Shown: positions 10,929 to 22,837 of the stretch, in pieces
Layout of the letters: the number at the start of each line of letters is the position of its first letter
Numbering within the stretch: position 1 is the first letter of the stretch
From: Lepturacanthus savala
Lineage: Eukaryota > Chordata > Actinopteri > Scombriformes > Trichiuridae
DNA length: 64,000 nt
Reading direction: 5' to 3'
Assembly (NCBI GenBank): GCA_030544235.1
Contig: CM060478.1
Coordinates: 395,227 to 459,226, forward strand
Made by a program: the position numbers and the translations under genes
Notes under the pieces: generated by a model
The model's database searches: none
What the model was told of the DNA's origin: nothing
The model's input: only the letters and a program-made list of their open reading frames with translations

Positions 10929-13900
10929 ATGGACGTCTTTAAGAAGGGATTTTCTATGGCTAAAGATGGAGTGGTGGCTGCTGCTGAGAAGACCAAGGCC
11001 GGCGTGGAGGAGGCTGCTGCCAAGACCAAGGAGGGGGTCATCTATGTTGGTGAGAGGAGGGATGGATGGATGGAGGGAGGGATGGAGGGATGGAGGGAGG
11101 GATGATGGATGGTGGAGTGATGATGGAGGGATGGATGGAGGGATGGATGGAGGGAGGATGGAGGGATGATGGAGGGATGATGGAGGGATGATGGAGGGAT
11201 GATGGAGGGATGATGGAGGGATGATGGAGGGATGATGGAGGGATGGTGGATGGATGATGGAGGGATGATGGAGGGATGGTGGAGGGATGGAGGGATGATG
11301 GAGGGATGATGGAGGGATGATGGAGGGATGATGGAGGGATGGTGGAGGGATGGAGGGATGATGGAGGGATGATGGATGGATGGTGGATGGATTCAATTCA
11401 AAGTTATTTAACAGCAAACTGAACTGTAGATTTTTAGAATTTGAGAGTTTTTCATAGCTGAAAGTGAGAGATGATGGAGGGATGATGGAGAAAAGGCGGA
11501 AGAAGGATGGAGAGATGATGTTAGAACTGTAAAGAGGTGGAGGACAAGAAGATGAATTTGTGAGACGAGAAAAGAAGAGGAAAGGAGGATGGACGGAAAG
11601 ATGAAGATAGAAAGTGAGATGGAGGGATGAGTGGATGGAGGGATGAGTAGATGGAGGGATGAGTAGATGGAGGGATGAGTAGATGGAGGGATAAGTAGAT
11701 GGAGGGATGAGTGGATGGAGGGATGAGTAGATGGAGGGATGAGTGGATGGAGGGATGAGTAGATGGAGGGATGAGTAGATGGAGGGATGAACAGAAGAAG
11801 GACAGCACGAATATTTATGTCAGTGAAAAGAAAGATTGAAAAAATGCAATTCATGGTGACGTTAAAGGAGAAGAGCTCAGTTTGCAGGAAAAGAAGAAGG
11901 GATGAAAACAACGAATGGAGGACGAGTGAAATTCAACACCTAACTGAGAGATGGAGGGGGGGGGGGGGGGGGACAAGAAGCCGGATCATAAAATATTAAA
12001 AAAAAAGACAAGAAGGGAGAGACAGACGGAGGAAAAACACTGATTCATTCTGACGTTGAAAATTAAACGTGAAGACGTGGAAGGAGGTGGAGGAGTTCAA
12101 GGCTTTTATTGTGAAAATCATTTCCTTCTCACCTCTATGCTGACATTCAGACAGGCCAGTACTCAGTTTAGTTGTTTGAGGATCAGCTGACTGAGGATCA
12201 GCTGACTGATGATCAGCTGTTTGAAGTTTAGTTGTTTGAGGGTCAGCGGACTGATGATCAGCTGACTGATGATCAGCTGACTGAGGATCAGCTGACTGAG
12301 GATCAGCTGACTGATGATCAGCTGTTTGAAGTTTAGTTGTTTGAGGATCAGCTTTGAAGTTCAGTTGTTTGATGATCAGCTGGTTGAAGTTCAGTTGTTT
12401 GATGATCAGCTGACTGAGGATCAGCTGTTTGAGGATCAGCTGATTGAAGTTTAGTTGATTGAGGATCAGCTGTTTGAAGTTCAGTTGTTTGATGATCAGC
12501 TGATTGAAGTTTAGTTGATTGAGGATCAGCTGTTTGAGGATCAGCTGATTGAAGTTTAGTTGATTGAGGATCAGCTGTTTGATGATCAGCTGATTGAAGT
12601 TTAGTTGATTGAGGATCAGCTGTTTGATGATCAGCTGATCAGTAGTTTTTCACCCAACAGCAGATCAGATCACATGATGGATCAGGAGAAGTAGATAAAG
12701 GAGGAGGAAGACGACTGAATTGCGAGTGTGCTGCCTGTTTATGTTTTGTCGGCATGACAACGCATACTCGGGTCCACAGGAAGTGATGTCGCCCAACCCC
12801 CCCCCCGCCGCTGTTGTTGTTTCCCTGTGTGTGTGTGTGTGTGTGTGATTGTAGAGGCTGAACTTCTCATTAGTGAATCATCTGAGACCTGAGACACACA
12901 CATATATCCCCCCCCCCCCCCCCCCCTCAGGGTCTGGGGTCCTCTACCAGAGACCTGGGAGTTCTTCACGTTCTTCAGTATCTCAGCTGTTCTTAGGACT
13001 GACTCTTCTGGACTCTTCAGATGTTGTTCCAGGGATCTGATGGAGCCTCTCTCCCAGGCTCAGGCTCACCTTGACCTTCCACATCTGTTCCAGCTGTTCT
13101 GTCAACCCTTGGTACTTCGTGTTCCTTCTTTCTGGTGTTGGATCAGCTGGTATCTCACATCTTCCATACCAGATGTTCCTGTCCACTATTCCAGCTCTCT
13201 CCATGTAGCTGACCCAGCTAGCATCTTCCACCCTGATCTATGTACTGTCTTTGACCAGTCTGACCTTGGGTCTGATCTACTGTGGTAGATCCTGGTCTCT
13301 ATGGCCCTGGTACCGAGGTTCTGTTCTTGGACTGCCGTGTGCTGCACTATTCACAAACTCTCACTAACTCTCTTAAAAATTAAAATCCCAAACATTTTGA
13401 GGGACCAGATGAATGTTGGCTGTGGTCCTGTCACCAGGTTCTCTGCTGTGAGGTGGATACCTCGGTCCTTCCTGACTTTGAATGAAATTGAACGTCCTCA
13501 TGTCGTCCTGTTCTTGTGGAGTTGTAGGAAAACAAGGCAAAAGGTCTCAGCTTGTTTGAAGACATGTTTGCTGCTCATCCAGGAGGCTTCTTCAGTTCTG
13601 AGACCATTTATACCCAGAGTGGGCATCACATGTCACATGACCCCAGGTGTGACCGAGGTTTCCCCAGGAAGTTCAAACCTCGTTCACACCTGGGGGCATG
13701 TGACCCCCTAGCCCCGCCCACCCCAGTTTGGGGGTGTGGTCATGTGACTTTGTTACACCTGGTTTTCTGAAGTCTTTTCTATGAATGCTGGATGCTCGAC
13801 AGAGCTCCTTTTCACTTGGGACCCTCGTGCCTCAAGAAGGTTCAACGGGCAGATCTGCTGATGCCACCGGAGGATGTAGGTTATCTGGGGTCACGGGAGG

Positions 13901-15064
13901 TCATGGGAGGTCACGGGAGGTCACGGGTGACCTTGTTGGATAGGTACTCGAAATGCAGGAGGGAGATATTCAGTATTTGGACCCCAGGAAGGATTCATAG
14001 AACCTCAGTAACATTCCTACCCTAGTTAAGAAGTGGCTGTTTCAGGATAGTGATTTGTTCTCAGTGACTAAAAAGAAAAAATCTTCTTCTTCTTCTTCTT
14101 CTTCTTCTTCCAGGAAGCAAGACAATGGAGGGAGTGGTGACCGGCGTTAACACAGGTACTCAAACTGTCTCTGCAGCATCAAATCTGTCCAATCAGTCCA
14201 CACTGAATGAAACGTTTCGATGTAATCATGTCTAAAACATATTTCTACTGAGTGACAGTAGCTCAACTATGTCCTCAAAAATCGTTAAAATTACATTTAT
14301 TCGACAGGGCTCATTCTAAAAAATGTCAAAATGAAGAAGTAAAAACTGAATAGTGTAAATAAAACATTATTACTGTATGAAAACACGTTTTATTATATAT
14401 AATAATATCTATGGTGTTACGGGTTCATTTTGACCCGTATTTATTTACTTTATTAAAAAAACCTCTGACTGATGCTTTTTGTAATTTCCTCCAGTCGCCA
14501 ATAAGACGGTGGAACAGGCCGACAACGTGGCCGACACCGCTGTTGCCGGGGCTAACGACGTCGCCAAGGCAACGGTGGGCGAGGTGGAGAAGGCGGCGGT
14601 GGCGAGCGGATTCGTCAACTCGGTGAGTGATGTCACAGTAAATGTTTGTTTACCGTTAAAAATAACATTAATGAGCACAAGACTCGTCTGATCTGCCCGG
14701 CAACAGATGACGAGGCAGAAATTATTACAACATCCTGGTTAGTGGTAGTAGTAGTAGTAATGCTAGTAGCAGCAGCAGTAGGAGTAGTAGTAGTACTAGT
14801 AGTAGTAGTATCGGTAGTAGTAGCAGCAGTAATAGTAGTAGAGGTAGTAATAGAAGTCATAGTAATAGTAGTAATACTATTAGTAGTAGCAAATAATAGT
14901 AGTAAGAGTCACAGTAGTAGTAAAAGTAGTAATATTAGCAGTGGTAGTATTGGTAGTAATAGAAGTCGTAGTAGTAGTAATTATTGTAGTGGTAGTAATA
15001 GTAATAGTAGTAATAATAGTAGTAGTAGTAGTAGTAATAATAGTAGTAGTAGTAGTAGTAGTAA

Positions 15065-15114
<50 letters not shown>

Positions 15115-15903
15115 TTGTATCTCTGCTTCAATTATATTTGAATCAATCATAATTATTTATTTATATTTATTAATAATTCTAATAATTATAGATAATTGAT
15201 TGGCTAAAACCTTAGATGTGTTGATAACCTTCATTCTTTGTCTTTCTCTGATCATAAACCCCTGGTGATTGGCTGGGAGCAGGCAGAGGCGGGACCAGTG
15301 GCTCAGGAGGTGCCTGATTGGTTGAGGGGGGGTTGAGTGACAGATGCATGGCTTGATGTTTGCTGCCCAATAAACAGCTTCATTCATTAATACGACTGTT
15401 ACTACTGGAGGAATACAACAGGAAGACATTACTACAAATTATAGTAGTAGTAGTAGTAGTAGGAGTAGTAGTAGGAGTAGTAGTAGTCATAGCAGTAGTA
15501 GTAGTAGTAGTAGTAGTAGGAGTAGTAGTAGTCATAGCAGTAGTAGTAGCAGTAGTAGTAGTACTAGTAGTAGTAGGAGTAGTAGTAGTCATAGCAGTAG
15601 TAGTAGTAGTAGGAGGAGGAGTAGTAGTAGTAGTAGGAGGAGTAGTAGTAGGAGTAGTAGTAGTAGTAGGAGTAGTAGTAGTAGGAGTAGTAGTAGTAGT
15701 AGCAGTAGTAGTAGTACTAGTAGTAGTAGGAGTAGTAGTAGTCATAGCAGTAGTAGTAGTAGTAGGAGGAGGAGTAGTAGTAGTAGTAGGAGTAGTAGTA
15801 GTAGTAGGAGTAGTAGTAGTATGAGTAGTAGTAGTAGTAGCAGTAGTAGTAGTACTAGTAGTAGTACTAGTAGTAGTAGTAGTAGTAGCAGTAGTAGTAG
15901 TAC

Positions 15904-15942
<39 letters not shown>

Positions 15943-17447
15943 GAGTAGTAGTAGTAGGAGTAGTAGTAGTAGTAGTAGCAGTAGTAGTAGTACTAGTAGT
16001 AGTAGTAGCAGTAGTAGTAGGAGTAGTAGTAGTCATAGCAGTAGTAGTAGTAGTAGTAGTAGGAGTAGTAGTAGGAGTAGTAGTAGTAGTAGGAGTAGTA
16101 GTAGGAGTAGTAGTAGTAGTAGGAGTAGTAGTAGTAGGAGTAGTAGTAGTAGTAGCAGTAGTAGTAGTACTAGTAGTAGTAGTAGTAGTAGTAGTAGTAG
16201 GAGTAGTAGTAGTAGGAGTAGTAGTAGGAGTAGTAGTAGTAGTAGCAGTAGTAGTAGTACTAGTAGTAGTAGTAGTAGTAGTAGTAGTAGGAGTAGTAGT
16301 AGTAGGAGTAGTAGTAGGAGTAGTAGTAGTAGTAGCAGTAGTAGTAGTACTAGTAGTAGTACTAGTAGTAGTAGTAGTAGTAGCAGTAGTAGTAGTACTA
16401 GTAGTAGTAGTAGTAGTAGCAGTAGTAGTAGTAGTAGTAGTAGGAGTAGTAGTAGCAGTAGTAGTAGTACTAGTAGTAGTAGTAGTAGTAGCAGTAGTAG
16501 TAGTACTAGTAGTAGTGTTAGTACTAGTATTGTCTTGTATTATGTGAGTGAAGTTTAATGATGATTCTATGAGTAGCAGTAGTAGCAGTAGTAGCAGTAG
16601 TAGTAGTAGTAGTAGTAGGAGTAGGAGTAGTATTAGTAGTAGTACTAGTAGTAGTACTAGTAGTAGTGTTAGTACTAGTATTGTCTTGTATTATGTGAGT
16701 GGAGTTTAATGATGATTCCTGACTTTTTGTGTGTGGTCATGTGACCTTTTTGCTGCTTTCTGTGTTCTGACATGTCCAGAAAACCCAATGAGTGACGACC
16801 ATGGATGTATAATAGAACTGGATACCAGACTGGAACATGGCTCACTTGCTGACCACATTAAAAACTTGTTCAAAGAAAAATAAATGAATAAAAACAATAA
16901 ATGAATAAATAAAAACACGTCCTCGCTCCTAAGACACATCACGACCACGCTGCCTCACACAGCTGTGACATCACAAAGGGAACAGAGACTTTTCAGAGAT
17001 TTTCTGGTCATTAGAAAGGTTTTTGATAAAAAGTCCATGGCTTAAAAATATGGAATCCAAAGATCAGTAATTACCAGGGTTATAGCTTTTACTATTGACG
17101 TCTATGGGAAAATGATTTTTGGGTCCATGGGGTTTTTGTTGCAGTACCATGAGTGACCACTGGGAGGAGGAACCATATCCAGGTTTATGATACATCCATG
17201 CTGACTCAGCACAAACATCCCGGACTAACTGACCTATCACATAGCTGTGTGTGATTGGCTTGTGTGTGGTCATGTGACCTCAGCTTCTGTCTCCCTATAG
17301 GTCGACCTCCCGGACTAACTGACCTATCACATAGCTGTGCCTGATTGGTTTGTGGGTGGTCATGTGACCTCAGCTTCTGTCTCCCTATAGGTCGACCTCC
17401 CGGACAGAGAAGCCACAGGAGAACAGAAGGAGCAGGTGGAGCAGTAG
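10929..17447 (+). CDS. sncg: Gamma-synuclein
   Basis: Four coding exons: 10929-11049, 14114-14155, 14495-14622 and 17391-17447, giving 115 residues. The start MDVFKKGFSMAKDGVV and the KTKAGV, KTKEGV and KTMEGV repeats identify the synuclein family. MDVFKKGFS favours gamma over beta, which has MDVFMKGLS. The 121-nt first coding exon ending in phase 1 after VYVG-type sequence, and the 42-nt second exon, are the usual synuclein gene structure. Exon 3 encodes VANKTVEQADNVADTAVAG and an alpha-helical Ala/Val-rich stretch. Exon 4 gives a short acidic tail, VDLPDREATGEQKEQVEQ. Synucleins are small amphipathic-helix proteins that bind vesicle membranes in neurons. The tail is shorter than in mammalian gamma-synuclein (127 residues in human). 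The TAG stop directly abuts a GTGAGT donor, implying a non-coding last exon. Which teleost copy (a or b) cannot be decided here. Confidence 0.93.
11052..11395. repeat. GATGGAGG minisatellite in synuclein intron 1
   Basis: Units of 11-14 bp such as ATGGAGGGATG start three bases after the splice donor. A related array lies at 11615-11795 with GGATGAGTAGATGGA units, and a G-run at 11955-11971. Confidence 0.9.
12165..12640. repeat. GATCAGCTG minisatellite in synuclein intron 1
   Basis: Irregular units of 14-29 bp combining GATCAGCTGACTGAG with GAAGTTTAGTTGTTTGA. TGATCAGCTGATCA variants are palindromic. The 12640-12950 stretch has a (GT)n and a C-run (12909-12926) and no gene. Confidence 0.88.
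12940..13330 (-). mobile_element. Decayed non-LTR retrotransposon, 3' end of the reverse-transcriptase ORF
   Basis: The minus strand encodes ERAGIVDRNIW, then KYQGLTEQLEQMWKVKV, and GERLHQIPGTTSEES. These resemble the conserved C-terminal part of a fish LINE polyprotein (patterns like KYQGL.EELE.MW.VK and LQQIPGTTSE, recalled from the family). Stops and deletions, for example loss of the segment between KVKV and LGERL, show it is dead. It lies inside synuclein intron 1, on the opposite strand. Confidence 0.6.
13490..14080. other. Unclassified dispersed repeat in synuclein intron 1
   Basis: Contains CTGCTCATCCAGGAGGCTTC and nearby CTTCAGTTCTGAG, wording common in 3' parts of fish retroelements, plus repeated CATGTGAC and GGTCACGGGA words. 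No coding frame with a recognisable domain is seen. A CTT run at 14086-14112 forms the polypyrimidine tract of the next exon. Confidence 0.35.
14741..15117. repeat. (AGT)n tract 1 in synuclein intron 3
   Basis: Mostly AGT/GTA triplets with AAT, AGC and ACT variants. The tract starts about 120 bases after exon 3. Triplet periodicity keeps several frames open, giving Ser-, Val- or Thr-only translations that are not genes. Confidence 0.97.
15437..16690. repeat. (AGT)n tract 2 in synuclein intron 3
   Basis: About 1.2 kb of AGT triplets with AGC, AGG and ACT variants. Near its end a segment beginning TGTTAGTACTAGTATTGTCT (16516) is repeated at 16667 with the TAATGATGATTC tail, so the end of the tract was duplicated. 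Between tracts 1 and 2, 15118-15436 is unique AT-rich sequence. After it, 16720-17220 shows no gene. Confidence 0.97.
17221..17400 (+). repeat. Two 90-bp tandem units carrying the exon 4 acceptor of synuclein
   Basis: CGGACTAACTGACC occurs at 17221 and 17311. Each unit ends CTCCCTATAG then GTCGACCTCC. The downstream unit supplies the true exon 4 acceptor at 17390. The upstream unit offers an equivalent acceptor at 17300 followed by an in-frame VDLPD and a TAA stop. Confidence 0.9.
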
Positions 17448-17489
17448 GTGAGTTCTTAAAGAGACAGCGCATCTCACATGTCCTACTAC

Positions 17490-18393
17490 CACCTACTACT
17501 AGTAGTAGTAACAGCAGTAGATATAGTAACAGTAGTTGCAGTAGTTGTAGTAGTAACAGTAATTGAAGACATAATAGTAGTAGTAGTAAATCAAGTAGTA
17601 GTAGTAGTAGTAATAGTAGTAGTAGTTGTAGTAATAGTAGTTTTCAATGACAGTAGTCAGTAGATTTAGTACTAGTAGTAATGTAGTAGTAATTGTACTG
17701 TATTGTATTGTAGTAGTAGTAGTAGTAACAATAGTAGTAACAATAGTTTTCAGGGACAGCGGTCAGTAGTTTTAATAGTAATTGTAGTAGTAATAGTAGT
17801 AGTAGTAGCAGTAATAGTAGTGATAGTAGTAGTAATAGTAATAGTAATGGTAGTAGTAGTAGTAGTAATAGTAGTAGTAATAGTAATAGTAGTAGTAGTA
17901 GTAGTAGTAGTAGCAGTAATAGTAATAGTAGTAGTAATAGTAATAGTAATAGTAGTGATAGTAGTAGTAGTAGTAGCAGTAATAGTAATAGTAGTAGTAA
18001 TAGTAGTAGTAATAGTAGTAGTAGTAGTAGTAGTAGTAATAGTAGTAGTAATAGTAGTAGTAATAGTAGTAGTAGTAGTAGTAGTAATAGTAGTAGTAAT
18101 AGTAGTAGTAGTAGTAGTAGTAATAGTAGTAGTAATAGTAATAGTAGTAGTAGTAGTAATAGTAGTAGTAATAGTAGTAGTAATAGTAGTAGTAATAGTA
18201 GTAGTAGTAGTAGTAGTAATAGTAGTAGTAATAGTAGTAGTAATAGTAGTAGTAGTAGTAGTAGTAATAGTAGTAGTAATAGTAGTAGTAGTAGTAGTAG
18301 TAATAGTAGTAGTAATAGTAATAGTAGTAGTAGTAGTAGTAATAGTAGTAGTAATAGTAATAGTAGTAGTAGTAGTAGTAATAGTAGTAGTAA

Positions 18394-18482
<89 letters not shown>

Positions 18483-18590
18483 ATAGTAGTAGTAATAGTA
18501 GTAGTAGTAATAGTAGTAGTAGTGGCAGTGGTAGTAATAATAGTAGTAATTATAGTAGTAGTCACCACTACTAGTAGTAGTAGTATCTTA
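17490..18590. repeat. (AGT)n/(AAT)n tracts 3' of the synuclein stop
   Basis: Two blocks, about 17490-17660 and 17705-18590, of AGT triplets with AAT variants, in the probable 3' UTR intron. Both strands are open over about 800 bases as Val/Ile or Thr/Ile repeats. This reflects the triplet unit, not coding. Confidence 0.97.
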
Positions 18591-18599
18591 TATCATGTA

Positions 18600-18601
18600 T
18601 A

Positions 18602-18637
<36 letters not shown>

Positions 18638-18662
18638 TCTATATATATACTCTATATATATA

Positions 18663-18722
<60 letters not shown>
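18600..18722. repeat. (AT)n microsatellite
   Basis: Alternating TA broken by CTCTA. It directly follows the AGT block. Confidence 0.97.
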
Positions 18723-18829
18723 TCTTTATTGCTTGAATAATAATGTTTTAATTGTTTTTTAAATCAGTTTATAGTAGTTTAATCAGATGAATCAACACAA
18801 TCCTCTTGTTTGTGTTTGTTTCCTCTCAG

Positions 18830-19271
18830 ACTTCCTGTTTCTTCCTGTTACTTCCTGTTTCTTCCTGTCCAATAAGCTGCCAGAGAAGAAGGAGGAGGAC
18901 TTTACACTTTAAGCTCAGCACTCGTGACTTATGACCTCTGACCCTTCCTTAACCCTAAAAAGAAATTCTGTATCGACTGTGCAACTTAACATCTTCTTCA
19001 TCGCCATGGTTACACTGCCCCTGCATCCCATCTGCACACACTGCTGTTGGTTTGATGTCCAGAGATTCATTTATTCCATGCCCCCGGCTGATTGGTCGGT
19101 CGTGGAGTGACATCACTGGTGTGAGATTTCTGTCCTACAAGCCACGCCCACAGCCTTACCTGTAAATAACAGAGATGACTCCGCCCCCCTCCCCCCCAGC
19201 AGGGAGACATCTGATGCCTTTGAATGCATGAAGCTTTACTGACACACTTTAAAATGTAAAACACACACACA

Positions 19272-19337
<66 letters not shown>

Positions 19338-19640
19338 AATACATACTAGTTTTGTCCCCACTGTGTTTTTGGTCCCATTATTATTGGTGTGTCCCCACCA
19401 AGATAGACAAATGAAAACACACACACACACACACACAATACACTCTCTCTCTCTCTCTCTCTCTCGTTTTGTCCCAACAGTGTTTTTGGTCCTATTATTG
19501 TTGGTGTGTATTCAGGCCAAAGTCCCCGCCACGATGAATAAACACACACACACACACACACACACCTGAATTAGTGTTTCTGCTTCAGCTAATTTCTTCT
19601 TTTATACACAACAGAAGTGAAATAAAGAGTTTAAAATCGA
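18830..19640 (+). other. Probable non-coding last exon (3' UTR) of synuclein
   Basis: TTTGTTTCCTCTCAG at 18815-18829 is a good acceptor for the GTGAGT donor at 17448. An AATAAA at 19621-19626 is the first canonical poly(A) signal after it. Within the interval are (AT)n at 19267-19334, (CA)n at 19418-19437 and 19540-19565, (CT)n at 19442-19466, and two copies of a TTTTGTCCCNACNGTGTTTT segment (19350 and 19468). The exon limits are inferred. Confidence 0.5.
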
Positions 19641-19644
19641 CCTT

Positions 19645-20830
19645 TGTTCATTTTTTTCTGTGATTTTTCTAGGGAATTAAATTGTGATAAAAAGTCGAGT
19701 TTAAAGTGACTTTAATCAACTTTAATCCTGGATTAAAGTGTCCTCTCATTCCACAGTGAAGCTCTAAACTTACATCACCTGGAGTTAAATTAAACGTCCT
19801 TTTTCATCACTTTATTAAATTATTATTCAAGTATAATTCAGACTAAATTTCAGCCTTTATCACTCACCAGTAGAAACTGGTTGTAGAATCATGTTGAGAG
19901 TTTCTTATTGATTCGTGAAAACTCCTGAAAAGTCTGTTTTATTCATATCAGACATGAATTAGTGATGGAGGTTTTACTGCCAGAAACTGGGTCAGTCTCA
20001 GCTCTGCAGCTTTTCTTGTCTTTTTATAATGAATAACCTGGGATTCTTATACAGCTGACTCCTGCTCTGTGGGGGATGGGGGATTCAGTCGTGTTTGTTG
20101 TCTTCAGGCATTTTTTTGGTCAGTTTTCGTGAAAATGATCGGATGTTTGGTAGTTTTGAGCCGGTGAGAAGTTGTTTTAGAGATTTATTGGGGGGAAAAA
20201 AGCAGAAAAATATTGATGTATGATGATTATTTTTTCACTATCACTATTTTTTCAGTCCTTGAAGAATAATTTCTTTAAGTAGACTTTAATCTTCCAAGAG
20301 ATTTCTACTTATTAGGATGGAATTCCTGCTACTAAAGGTTTTAATACTAAAATGAATTATGTATATTCAGTCAATGTCATAGTTTATCATATTTAAGTTA
20401 AATCCAATCTAATTACAACTTTTAGCTGTTTTTCTTAAACTTAAATTAACATTTAGACAATGAACCAAACACGTTACTTGTCTACTCATGTGTAGAAGAA
20501 TTAAATTACACAATACTTTAAATTATCTTTTTATTTATGGAAGGGGAGTATGTTTTAGAAATGATTAAACAACATGAGTATGGTTAAATATCATTTACAA
20601 GGGGTCAAAATATAACATGTACCATCATCACACTAAAAGCCTGGTTTAGTTTCTCTATAGTTTAATAGTAAAAAAAACAAAAACAATATTATAATGAGGA
20701 AAACTGCTCGAAAACAGATTCACTTGAATAACAACATTAATTTCAGACCCAAGTAGTTTCTGCTGCTGTGAAAGAAGTGGTGTCAAAGTAAATTTGCCCT
20801 GGTTATAATAATTTAATGTGTACTTCTGTT
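19645..20830. other. Intergenic, nothing recognised
   Basis: AT-rich unique-looking sequence with no repeat array, no exon-like frame and no transposon signature that I can see. Confidence 0.5.
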
Positions 20831-20834
20831 TGTG

Positions 20835-21185
20835 TGCCGTGTTGAACTCATGGCACCAGCATCAAAGAGAACCCGTGACTCAATGACACCTGACCTCCTC
20901 TAGCATCATGTGACCTTCGCTGCAGCCTCATGGCTCCATCTAGTGATGACAGAAACAACAGCAGCTGATTCAGAAATTCTTCCAAAAGTAAGAAGGTGAA
21001 ACTGTCTCCCCGGGGCCATTGGGACAAAGAATCCATACCTGTTTGGGAAGCATCCCTTATTGCTCCCATAATTCCTAAAACATCCCAATCGGCCCAAACA
21101 GGCGGCGCTGTGATCCCCGGCAAAGGGTCCCGGAGTCACGGGAGGGTGTCCCCGGTGGTCTTCTACCAAAGGGTCCCGGAGATTT
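20835..21185. other. GC-richer unclassified segment before the 18-bp satellite
   Basis: Contains CATCATGTGACC and a duplicated AAAGGGTCCCGGAG word (21122 and 21168). Its sharp change in base composition suggests an inserted repeat, but I cannot name it. Confidence 0.35.
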
Positions 21186-22552
21186 CTGGTTGTGACGACA
21201 TGTCTGGTTGTGAGGACATTTCTGGTTGTGAGGACATTTCTGGTTGTGGGGACATTTCTGGTTGTGAGGACATGTCTGGTTGTGAGGACATGTCTGGTTG
21301 TGAGGACATGTCTGGTTGTGGGGACATGTCTGGTTGTGAGGACATTTCTGGTTGTGGGGACATTTCTGGTTGTGAGGACATGTCTGGTTGTGGGGACATG
21401 TCTGGTTGTGAGGACATTTCTGGTTGTGAGGACATGTCTGGTTGTGAGGACATTTCTGGTTGTGGGGACATGTCTGGTTGTGAGGACATTTCTGGTTGTG
21501 AGGACATGTCTGGTTGTGAGGACATGTCTGGTTGTGGGGACATGTCTGGTTGTGAGGACATGTCTGGTTGTGGGGACATGTCTGGTTGTGAGGACATGTC
21601 TGGTTGTGAGGACATTTCTGGTTGTGGGGACATTTCTGGTTGTGAGGACATGTCTGGTTGTGGGGACATTTCTGGTTGTGGGGACCTGTCTGGTTGTGAG
21701 GACATTTCTGGTTGTGAGGACATTTCTGGTTGTGGGGACATTTCTGGTTGTGAGGACATGTCTGGTTGTGAGGACATTTCTGGTTGTGGGGACATTTCTG
21801 GTTGTGGGGACATTTCTGGTTGTGGGGACCTGTCTGGTTGTGGGGACATTTCTGGTTGTGGGGACATGTCTGGTTGTGGGGACATTTCTGGTTGTGGGGA
21901 CATGTCTGGTTGTGAGGACATGTCTGGTTGTGGGGACATGTCTGGTTGTGGGGACATTTCTGGTTGTGAGGACATGTCTGGTTGTGAGGACATTTCTGGT
22001 TGTGGGGACATTTCTGGTTGTGGGGACATTTCTGGTTGTGAGGACATTTCTGGTTGTGGGGACATTTCTGGTTGTGAGGACATTTCTGGTTGTGAGGACA
22101 TGTCTGGTTGTGAGGACATTTCTGGTTGTGGGGACATTTCTGGTTGTGGGGACATTTCTGGTTGTGGGGACCTGTCTGGTTGTGGGGACATTTCTGGTTG
22201 TGAGGACATTTCTGGTTGTGGGGACATGTCTGGTTGTGAGGACATGTCTGGTTGTGGGGACATTTCTGGTTGTGAGGACATTTCTGGTTGTGGGGACATT
22301 TCTGGTTGTGGGGACCTGTCTGGTTGTGAGGACATTTCTGGTTGTGAGGACATTTCTGGTTGTTAGGACATGTCTGGTTGTGGGGACATGTCTGGTTGTG
22401 GGGACATTTCTGGTTGTTAGGACATGTCTGGTTGTGGGGACATGTCTGGTTGTGGGGACATGTCTGGTTGTGAGGACATGTCTGGTTGTGAGGACATGTC
22501 TGGTTGTGGGGACATGTCTGGTTGTGAGGACATGTCTGGTTGTGGGGACATA
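21186..22552. repeat. 18-bp satellite, about 76 units
   Basis: Highly regular TCTGGTTGTGAGGACAT or TGGGGACAT units, with ATTTC/ATGTC/CTGTC variation at fixed positions. Because 18 is divisible by three and the unit lacks stops in most frames, frames of 400-550 codons stay open on both strands. None has a start context, domain or codon bias that suggests a gene. Confidence 0.97.
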
Positions 22553-22605
22553 GTGAGTGGTCCTCATTACTGCAGTTGACTCCTAGAAGCCTGTAGATCA
22601 TGTGT

Positions 22606-22800
22606 TAATTTACTACTACTACTACCGTAGTGGTAGAAATGGTAGTAGTAGTAGTACTAGTAGCACTACCACTAATACTACTACTATTACAGTTACTACT
22701 ACTACTACTACTATTACTACCACTACTACTGCTAGTACTACTGTTACCAGTACTACTACTACGACTGCTACTATGACTACTACCACTAGTAATACTGTGT
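22606..22800. repeat. (ACT)n microsatellite
   Basis: ACT/AGT triplets with variants, the same motif class as in the synuclein introns. Confidence 0.95.
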
Positions 22801-22837
22801 GTGTTTCATCATAGTCTCTCTCTCTCATCACGTGACT

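Noticed and set aside
10836..11417. 193-codon minus-strand frame rich in HPSI and PPS repeats
   Set aside because: Shadow of the GATGGAGG minisatellite overlapping, in antisense, the first synuclein coding exon.
14646..18602. Poly-Ser, poly-Val and poly-Thr frames
   Set aside because: Translation of (AGT)n tracts inside synuclein introns; periodicity alone keeps them open.
20906..22601. Open frames of up to 553 codons on both strands
   Set aside because: They are the 18-bp satellite read in triplets; several frames on both strands are open at once, and no start context or domain is present.
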